DNA of 30,000 bases, taken from Prorocentrum cordatum. Its lineage: Eukaryota; Sar; Dinophyceae; Prorocentrales; Prorocentraceae. The stretch's first letter is position 1, and every line of letters starts with the position of its first letter. The translations under genes were made by a program, and so were the position numbers. The DNA lies in assembly GCA_963575745.1 (NCBI GenBank), contig CAUYUJ010003925.1, positions 455,804 to 485,803 of the forward strand. Reading direction: 5' to 3'. The notes under the pieces were generated by a model. It was not told where the DNA came from. It worked only from the letters and a program-made list of their open reading frames with translations, and ran no database searches. Below, piece after piece: positions 28,101 through 30,000 of the stretch.

Positions 28101-30000
28101 AGTCTGTTTTTGACGGTCCGAGGCAGGCTGAGGACCTCCGGAGGCCGAAAGCATAGCGAAGCGCCTCCCGTCGCGTCTTTTTGTGTTCGCAGCGCGAGGG
28201 GGTCTGGGCAGCGCTGGCCGCGGAAATCTGTGCGGAGCGTGGGAGGTGCATGCGCACGCCGCTGTCGCTTCCTTCGGGCCTCGCCGCGTCCGACGACGCC
28301 GGAGACCTCGAGGAGCTGCGCGCGGCGGTGGCGGAGGCGCGGAGGGTCGGGCTGGAGCCGGCGGAGTACGCAGCCGCGGAGGACCGGGCGGCGGAGCTGG
28401 AGGAGCAGCAGCGTGCCCTCCTCCTCCTCCCTCCCTCCTCCTCCCTCCTCCCTCCTCCCTCCTCCTCTCTTCTCCTCCCTTCTCCTCCCTCTCCTCCTCC
28501 TCCTCCTCTTCCTCCTCCTCCTCCTCCTCCTCCTCCTCCTCCTCCTCCTCCTCCTGCTCCTCCCCCTCCTCCTCCTTCTCCTCCTCCCTCCCCGTTGGAG
28601 GAGCAGCAGCGTGCCCTGCAGCACGCCAGAGAGGCGCTGGAGGGTACCAGGCAGGGCTCCATGGAATTCCTCCGATTCGCTTCGATGCGATTCCAGTGCG
28701 ATTGCGATTCCTCCTTCTTCTCCACCTCGTCCTCTTCCTCCTTCCTCTCCACCTCGTCCTCCTCCTCCTCGTCCTCCTCCTCGTCCTCGTCCTCGTCCTC
28801 CGATTGCGATTCCGATTCGATTCGACGTGGATTGCGATTCGATTCCACTGCGATTCGACGTGGATTGCGATTCCAGTGGATTGCGATTCCAATTCGATTC
28901 GACGTGGATTGCGATTCGATTCCACTGCGATTCGACGTGGATTGCGACTCCAGTGGATTGCGATTCCAATTCGATTCGACGTGGGAGTCCGATGCGGATT
29001 TTGATTTCTCAATGGAGTCGGGGCTCAAGAGACGGGGGTCAATGCAAGCGCGGGTCAGTCAGAGCGCCGGATCTTGCAGAATCCTGCAGAGCCAAGGCTG
29101 CAGGCTCCCGCAGGATCTTGCAGGATCCTGCGAAGCCTGACTGACCAGGGTTTGGATTTACCCGGGTCAGGCCTACTCGCCTGCCGATTCCCGCCTACTA
29201 GCCTGCCGATTCCCGCCTATTCGATTCCCGATTCCCGCCTATTCGATTTATCCCGACTCGGCTGCCGGTTTCTGCCGACCCGATTGATTTCGATCGTCGG
29301 TCCGATTTATCGATTCGCTTCTGGGCTCTCCTGGCAGGGGCGCGGGGCTGGGCTCGAGCATGGAGGAGCTGCGCGAGGCGAAGGACCAGCTGAGCGCCGC
29401 GCTGCAGGCCGCCAAGGCGGTGGGCGTGGCGGAGGCGGATCTGAGGCCGGTGGAGCGGCACAGGCGGAAGCTCCACAACATGATCGAGGACCTCAAGGGC
29501 TCGATCCGCGTCTTCTGCCGTGTGAGGCCCCTCAGCCAGAAGGAGCGCTCCAACCACGACGAGCAGATCGTCTTCCAGGACGACGATTTGACCTTGACTG
29601 TGAGGGAGGCGCTGGACGAACAGCCCAGCGCCGAGGGCGATCCGCCCACCAGGCCGCAGTTTCAACGGTCGAAGTCTACGATCTCGACTGCGATCAGGAA
29701 CACAAAGTTCAGCTTCGATGCCGTCTTCATGCCTGGGACGCAGGAGGAGGTGTTTGACGATTGTCGGGACCTTGTCCAGTCTGCCCTCGACGGCTACAAT
29801 GTCACCATCTTTGCTTACGGCCAGACGGGGGCTGGCAAGACCTTCACCATGTACGGGGTGCCTGGCCAGGAGGGCACGACTCCAAGGACAATAGCCGAGC
29901 TCTACAGCCTCCTGGACAGGGACAGGGACCGCTACCAGCACACCGTCATGGGCTCGATGATGGAGCTGTATCGGGACAGGCTTGTCGACCTGTTGCAGCT
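19154..30000 (+). CDS. Multi-exon gene: SH3-like repeats, ankyrin repeats, helical repeats, C-terminal kinesin-14 motor (3' end outside window)
   Basis: Proposed exons: up to 19195, 19441-19614, 19828-19877, 20086-21033, 22627-22684, about 24428/24449-24598, 25009-25191, 25582 to about 25746, 26229 to about 26295, 28193-28402, 28601-28650, and 29338 to beyond the window. Reading phase agrees at every junction where both sides can be placed. Donors are GC (introns 1-4, 6, 7, 11) or GA (intron 10, probably 5 and 8); acceptors are AG, mostly at AG|G. The protein is predicted to use microtubules through its motor, with ankyrin and SH3-like parts as partner-binding modules; cargo is unknown. Motor type follows the neck sequence joined directly to the motor's N-terminus, the kinesin-14 arrangement. 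The true start may lie upstream of 19154. That all exons form one gene is inference from phase and domain continuity. Confidence 0.65.
19201..19432 (+). repeat. (GGA)n tract forming intron 1
   Basis: This is a purine tract of GGAGGA and GAAGAAG units. It is bounded by the direct repeat GAGGCGCTG (19193-19201 and 19438-19446), which is exon sequence. Confidence 0.9.
19441..19614 (+). CDS. Exon 2: first SH3-like repeat, main part
   Basis: It reads ALAVLPVRAAEGLGSALVAQ, then TRLEVLELG, then ALRARVRATAAE, ending GAG at 19614 before a GC donor. Joined to exon 3 it completes a small beta-rich repeat (...RLEVLELG...RARVRATAAE-GWVTAVT...) that parallels the one in exon 4 (...LVRIEELG...RARVSTGN...GGWLSLAT...). 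Confidence 0.65.
19615..19827 (+). repeat. (GGA)n tract forming intron 2
   Basis: A GC donor follows GCGGAG and the acceptor is GGGGCTGCAG. The intron is nearly all GGAGGA with GACGAGGACG variants near the end. A GGCGAGCGGAGGAGG segment occurs both at its start and near 19676. Confidence 0.75.
19828..19877 (+). CDS. Exon 3: end of the first SH3-like repeat
   Basis: This 50-bp exon encodes GWVTAVTGAGKQLLRR and leaves two bases (AG) that join the first G of exon 4. GWVTAVTGAGKQLL aligns with GWLSLATPSGKLLV in exon 4, which supports both the exon and its frame. Confidence 0.7.
19889..20082 (+). mobile_element. Family A foldback element, copy 5, filling intron 3 (introner)
   Basis: The element has the family A arms (CTCCGCGCGGATTTCTTGAA and CAAGAAATCCGCGCGGACC) and the GGCGCC-rich centre. 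Outer arms ACAAATGGCATAACC and TTTATACCATTTTGT are paired. It occupies nearly all of the 208-bp intron between the GC donor at 19878 and the AG at 20084-20085, so the intron is the element. Confidence 0.8.
20086..21033 (+). CDS. Exon 4: second SH3-like repeat and ankyrin repeats
   Basis: Encodes DGEDPLPEDLKVGARAEV, then an SH3-like repeat (LVRIEELGG...RARVS...GGWLSLATPSGKLLV, about 20190-20340). An ankyrin domain follows at about 20394-20880: LLEASRDGDLAELRRLLEAG, RTPLMYAAGFGHAAVVRCLL, KTALHHATKP, VEIVRLLCHASAMIDARD, CTPLMMASASGSVDAAMALV and RPLSYAKEMAHSEELIQLL. These show the ankyrin TPL-A-GH-LL pattern across about four to five repeats. A Ser/Asp run (DSDSDSDRDTSSDF) and a duplicated PARRSSFT segment follow. 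The start after CTTCCTCCAG is clear; the end at the AG|GC of 21033 is chosen because it keeps phase with the next exon. Confidence 0.75.
21205..21345 (+). repeat. Family F dispersed repeat, copy 2
   Basis: Landmarks are GATTTTTCCCATGCGG, CCCCAGGACCGGCTTTTCAT, TTTTGACGGTCCCGG and GAGGCCGAAAACTGCG. It matches 28045-28180 in the same orientation and 14450-14600 in reverse. Confidence 0.65.
21541..21912 (+). repeat. Family E repeat as a 162-bp tandem duplication
   Basis: Copies start at 21541 and 21703 (CGAAAGGGGGGGAGTGTCGA) and differ at only a few positions. The second runs on into the full family E end (GGAGGTTTGTCCACCGCCGA), as at 18068-18222. Confidence 0.9.
21953..22090 (+). repeat. Family C dispersed repeat, copy 1
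   Basis: From GGAAATCTGCTGCATGCAGC through GGGCCCATTCCTCGATACAT and GGCGCCGGGAGGCGC to GTGAGCTGATTCTCTACC. It is the same as 22472-22612. Internal palindromes include CTGCTGCATGCAG. Confidence 0.85.
22124..22444 (+). repeat. Family D element, copy 1, split by a CTC microsatellite
   Basis: GAAGGGTGACCCTTGGCCGG, GCGATGCGGTCGTGGCTG and TAGTCCGCGCACTG, then AAAGGTCACTCTTG, parallel the intact copy at 24050-24200. After CACTCTTG a CTC tract (22274-22409) intervenes, and the family resumes at CACTTGCGTGTAGCCG near 22429. Confidence 0.75.
22274..22409 (+). repeat. (CTC)n microsatellite inside family D copy 1
   Basis: This is a pure CTC/TCC tract with three CCTTCCC interruptions at roughly regular spacing, suggesting internal duplication of a ~50-bp block. 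Confidence 0.95.
22472..22612 (+). repeat. Family C dispersed repeat, copy 2
   Basis: GAAATCTGCTGCATGCAGCT, CCCATTCCTCGATACATGG and CGCGAGCTGATTCTCAC match 21953-22090. It ends just before the acceptor of exon 5. Confidence 0.85.
22627..22684 (+). CDS. Exon 5: start of the helical region
   Basis: It begins after CGGCCCGGCAG and reads SAREAARDLALQRLRAVAE in the phase left by exon 4 (GALGR|SAREAARDL). The end at GCGGAG|GAT (GA donor) keeps phase 0 with exon 6. The frame continues openly to about 22740, so a later donor is possible. Confidence 0.5.
22723..22884 (+). mobile_element. Family B inverted-repeat element, copy 2
   Basis: The core GGGCCTCCTGGAAGGCCCTC and the paired ends (CTACCCACACCTCTACCC and GGGTAGCGGTCTCGGTAC) mark the family. 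It is flanked by a perfect 15-bp direct repeat, CGCCCTCGCCGATCG, at 22708-22722 and 22885-22899. Confidence 0.8.
22919..23085 (+). mobile_element. Family A foldback element, copy 6 (degraded right arm)
   Basis: The left end GGGGAGCGAAGAGTGACATA and ACATACAAACTCGAAGGT are typical. The centre lacks part of the usual left-arm GGCGCC block and the right arm decays after GAGAAATTCGGCG. Confidence 0.7.
23299..23424 (+). mobile_element. Family A foldback element, copy 7 (internally deleted)
   Basis: Both ends are intact (GGGGAACGAAAACTGAC and TAATTTTTAGTTCCCC), but the hairpin centre is missing, leaving 126 bp. GATCG flanks both sides (left GATCG-TC-GGGGAAC, right GTTCCCC-TA-GATCG), a 5-bp target-site duplication like those of copies 1 and 3. 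Confidence 0.85.
23430..24040. other. Intronic spacer, no supported exon
   Basis: This is part of intron 5. A GGAGGA/GGCGAGG-rich patch lies at 23898-23950. I see no helical-repeat exon and no copy of the other families. Confidence 0.4.
24050..24200 (+). mobile_element. Family D inverted-repeat element, copy 2
   Basis: GAGTGACCTTTGGTGCG near the left end and CGCACCAAAGGTCACTC near the right end are perfect 17-bp reverse complements about 90 bp apart, with GCGATGCGGTAGTGGCTG between them. The copy at 22124 shares the order. Confidence 0.7.
24238..24427 (+). mobile_element. Family M inverted-repeat element, copy 2
   Basis: The left end CTGGGGACCGCCTG and the right end CAGGCAGGTCCCCAG are reverse complements except for one base. 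The interior is a run of TTCGACTCAAG-like units. The terminal CCCCAG abuts the next exon and can act as its 3' splice site (AG at 24426-24427). Confidence 0.75.
24428..24598 (+). CDS. Exon 6: helical repeat
   Basis: Reads SEPLSPEEASAPRDLEAAVE, then EAEEAGVEGEELLAARQRLE and ALRERARAHERVLAATE, ending GAG at 24598 with a GC donor. The start is either 24428 (using the AG of element M) or 24449 (after CCCAGAG); both are phase 0. The L-AAV-EA-AGV-EL-R-LEAL pattern recurs in later exons and marks a long helical array of unknown function. Confidence 0.65.
24850..24960 (+). mobile_element. Family A-related foldback, copy 8 (shortened), in intron 6
   Basis: The left part TAGGTCCGCGCGGATGTTCC and centre CGGCGCTGGAGCCCCC match family A. 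The right arm is reduced to CAGCGCCGACCTCCGGAGG. The outer ends are not recognisable. Confidence 0.6.
25009..25191 (+). CDS. Exon 7: helical repeat
   Basis: It begins after CCGAGCAG, giving AATE|AGVGGPDMDRAREALAAE across a 410-bp GC-AG intron (24599-25008). It continues PREAARARLQDAAVHADVDS, LRAAVAAGGEAGLAPVELAP and YQ, ending CAG at 25191 with a GC donor. The repeat motif matches exons 6, 10 and 12. Confidence 0.65.
25392..25559 (+). mobile_element. Family J inverted-repeat element, copy 2, in intron 7
   Basis: The ends TACAGTGGA and TCCACTGTA are perfect 9-bp reverse complements, 168 bp overall. It matches 16045-16209 in reverse orientation, including GGGTTTCGATGGTTTTGCTA and GGGTCTCAGGGTTGGGTTTC. 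Confidence 0.75.
25582..25746 (+). CDS. Exon 8: helical repeat
   Basis: It begins after GTCCAAATAG, giving APYQ|EMIRSAESRQEAEATL. It continues RRAVDARSVPQLRFAVQPAR, TASVDAALVELAERTLREE. The end is ambiguous among tandem GAG codons (25743 or 25746) with a GA donor. Confidence 0.6.
25768..25937 (+). mobile_element. Family B inverted-repeat element, copy 3, in intron 8
   Basis: The core TGGGGGGCCCTCGTCGCCAC and the GGAGTAGCGGTATTGG end identify the family. Flanks TTTCTGAGAC (25758-25767) and TTTTTGAGAC (25938-25947) form a direct repeat with one mismatch. Confidence 0.7.
26080..26222 (+). mobile_element. Family B element, copy 4 (end part), in intron 8
   Basis: GGGCCTCTTGGGAAGCCCTC, AGAACGCACACCCAGGAGAG and GGGAGTAGCGGTCGGTG match the family. 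The left inverted end is eroded. It ends directly at the acceptor region TTTGCCCAG of exon 9. Confidence 0.65.
26229..26295 (+). CDS. Exon 9 (3' limit uncertain)
   Basis: It starts after GGTTTGCCCAG in phase 0 and reads EPRYLARERLERIPRKRKRH, continuing the helical, charged character of exon 8. No single donor stands out, so the end is approximate and the link to exon 10 is weaker than the others. Confidence 0.4.
26510..26645 (+). mobile_element. Family A-related foldback, copy 9, in intron 9
   Basis: The centre CTTTCTCGGATCGGCGCCGG, a GGCGCCGGAGGCGCC hairpin, and right arm CAGCGCCGATGCAGGACATC match family A. The outer arms are lost. Confidence 0.65.
26852..27028 (+). mobile_element. Family H inverted-repeat element, copy 2, in intron 9
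   Basis: Shares with 13731-13907 the order TACAGTCGACC, CCAAGGCTACCCTGGCATCC and GCGTTCCAAGGACATTGCAT, and the same total length. The right end (ATCCTGGTCGCATGTA) pairs only loosely with the left end, so this copy is older. Confidence 0.65.
27030..27370. other. Intronic spacer, no supported exon
   Basis: Within intron 9. Open frames exist but no helical-repeat pattern and no family copy is seen. Confidence 0.35.
27372..27430 (+). repeat. Family A fragment, copy 10
   Basis: CCGCGCGGACCCG and GTCCGCGCGGATCTCC form a short inverted pair with the family A arm sequence. The rest of the element is missing. Confidence 0.45.
27486..27602 (+). repeat. (CTC)n microsatellite in intron 9
   Basis: Two CTC runs are separated by CTGCCCCCTCGTCCTCACCC. 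A G-run (27467-27482) lies just upstream. Confidence 0.95.
27734..27885 (+). mobile_element. Family G inverted-repeat element, copy 4, in intron 9
   Basis: This is the best-preserved copy: left end GTCGGGCGTGTCCCTCTACA and right end TGTAGGAGGACACGCCCGAC are near-perfect reverse complements. It is 152 bp, AT-richer inside, and non-coding. Confidence 0.8.
28045..28180 (+). repeat. Family F dispersed repeat, copy 3
   Basis: CCCCGGGACCGGCCTCTCAT, TTTTTGACGGTCCGAGG and GGAGGCCGAAAGCATAGCG match 21205-21345. It runs up to the acceptor of exon 10 (TTTTTGTGTTCGCAG). Confidence 0.65.
28193..28402 (+). CDS. Exon 10: helical repeat
   Basis: The acceptor has a good pyrimidine tract (GTCTTTTTGTGTTCGCAG). 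It reads REGVWAALAAEICAERGRCM, then DDAGDLEELRAAVAEARRVG, then LEPAEYAAAEDRAAELE, ending GAG at 28402. The L-AAV-EA-VGL-PAE pattern matches exons 6, 7 and 12. The splice to exon 11 falls inside a 22-bp direct repeat, and a GA donor at 28403 with AG at 28599-28600 restores ELE|EQQRALQHAREALEG. Confidence 0.65.
28420..28590 (+). repeat. (CTC)n tract forming intron 10
   Basis: CTC/CCTC tract between two copies of TGGAGGAGCAGCAGCGTGCC (28398 and 28596, 22 bp including the final CT). The duplicated sequence is coding in both copies. Confidence 0.9.
28601..28650 (+). CDS. Exon 11: short helical segment
   Basis: This 50-bp exon encodes EQQRALQHAREALEGT and leaves AG, which with the first G of exon 12 makes Arg. 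It is followed by a GC donor at 28651. Confidence 0.6.
28705..28800 (+). repeat. CTC/GTC microsatellite in intron 11
   Basis: TCCTC and GTCCTC units mixed with CCACCTCGTCC blocks; no coding signal. Confidence 0.85.
28806..28985 (+). repeat. 77-bp tandem repeat in intron 11
   Basis: TTCGACGTGG starts at 28821, 28898 and 28975, a constant 77-bp period. Each unit is itself built from GATTGCGATTC and GATTCCA(C/G)TG elements. The period is not a multiple of three, which fits intronic sequence. Confidence 0.9.
29160..29240 (+). repeat. GATTCCCGCCTA short tandem repeat in intron 11
   Basis: The unit GATTCCCGCCTA, followed by CTAGCCTGCC or TTCGATTCCC, is repeated about four times just upstream of the exon 12 acceptor region. 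Confidence 0.7.
29338..30000 (+). CDS. Exon 12: kinesin-14 neck and N-terminal half of the motor domain (runs off the window)
   Basis: After GGGCTCTCCTGGCAG the frame is open to the edge. It begins GAGLGSSMEELREAKDQLSA, a last helical repeat, then the neck and first motor strand IEDLKGSIRVFCRVRP (about 29483-29530). The P-loop GQTGAGKT is at 29819-29842, in the context IFAYGQTGAGKTFTMYG, followed by MMELYRDRLVDLLQ. Neck leading into the motor N-terminus is the mark of C-terminal, usually minus-end-directed kinesin-14. Wording such as LVQSALDGYNVTIFAYGQTG is closest, from family knowledge, to the KCBP-like subgroup. Switch I, switch II and the microtubule-binding elements lie beyond the window. 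ATG at 29360 is internal if the model is right, but could start a shorter protein. Confidence 0.9.

Noticed and set aside
27558-29012. 484-residue minus-strand open frame rich in Glu, Arg and Asn
   Set aside because: It runs across CTC tracts and the 77-bp GATTGCGATTC repeat, which have no stops in that frame; no domain is present.
28041-29144. 367-residue plus-strand open frame
   Set aside because: It is out of phase with the helical-repeat exon it overlaps and mostly consists of microsatellite translation.
29198-29941. Long minus-strand open frame opposite the kinesin exon
   Set aside because: It is the shadow of the high-GC kinesin coding sequence. The plus strand has a recognised neck and P-loop.

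Overview
This window looks like nuclear DNA of a dinoflagellate. Three independent signs point there. (1) A copy of the dinoflagellate spliced-leader 3' end (CCATTCTGGCTCAAG, one mismatch to the canonical CCATTTTGGCTCAAG) lies directly upstream of an intronless, damaged gene at 14.8-15.8 kb. (2) A multi-exon gene on the plus strand can be read in phase only if most introns start with GC or GA instead of GT and sit at AG|G junctions, as is known for dinoflagellates. (3) The DNA is GC-rich, gene-poor and crowded with short inverted-repeat elements, at least one of which fills an intron almost exactly (an introner). The species cannot be told from the sequence.

Layout. 1-1.9 kb: protein-like stretches broken by frameshifts, not recognised. 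1.99-12.54 kb: two ~0.9 kb inverted arms, each with about six ~84-bp tandem units, bracket about 8.7 kb without a recognisable gene; several short foldback elements (families A, K, L, M) are nested inside. 12.5-14.6 kb: more short inverted-repeat elements (G, H, F). 14.76-15.8 kb: a retroposed, SL-tagged gene for a membrane protein with an EF-hand-type loop, carrying one in-frame stop. 15.75-19.1 kb: repeats (J, B, G, E) and triplet microsatellites, no supported gene. 19.15-30 kb: one large plus-strand gene, open at the right edge.

The large gene is modelled as at least 12 exons. In order they encode two SH3-like repeats, an ankyrin-repeat domain, a run of helical repeats of the type L-x2-A-V-x2-A-x3-G-L spread over many small exons, and the start of a C-terminal (kinesin-14, KCBP-like) motor domain with its neck and P-loop. 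Its introns carry members of the dispersed families found elsewhere in the window (A, B, C, D, E, F, G, H, J, M) and CTC/GGA microsatellites. The phase agreement across most junctions is the main support for the model; a few junctions (introns 5, 8 and 9) remain ambiguous.

The most notable content is the set of short (about 125-205 bp) non-autonomous elements with terminal inverted repeats. Family A has GGGGAAC...GTTCCCC ends and 5-bp target duplications in three copies. Family B has ~30-bp inverted ends and 10-15-bp flanking direct repeats. Family M ends in CCCCAG and may supply a 3' splice site. Two introns (1 and 10) are purine/pyrimidine microsatellites bounded by direct repeats of exon sequence (9 and 22 bp), a structure expected of recent intron gain.
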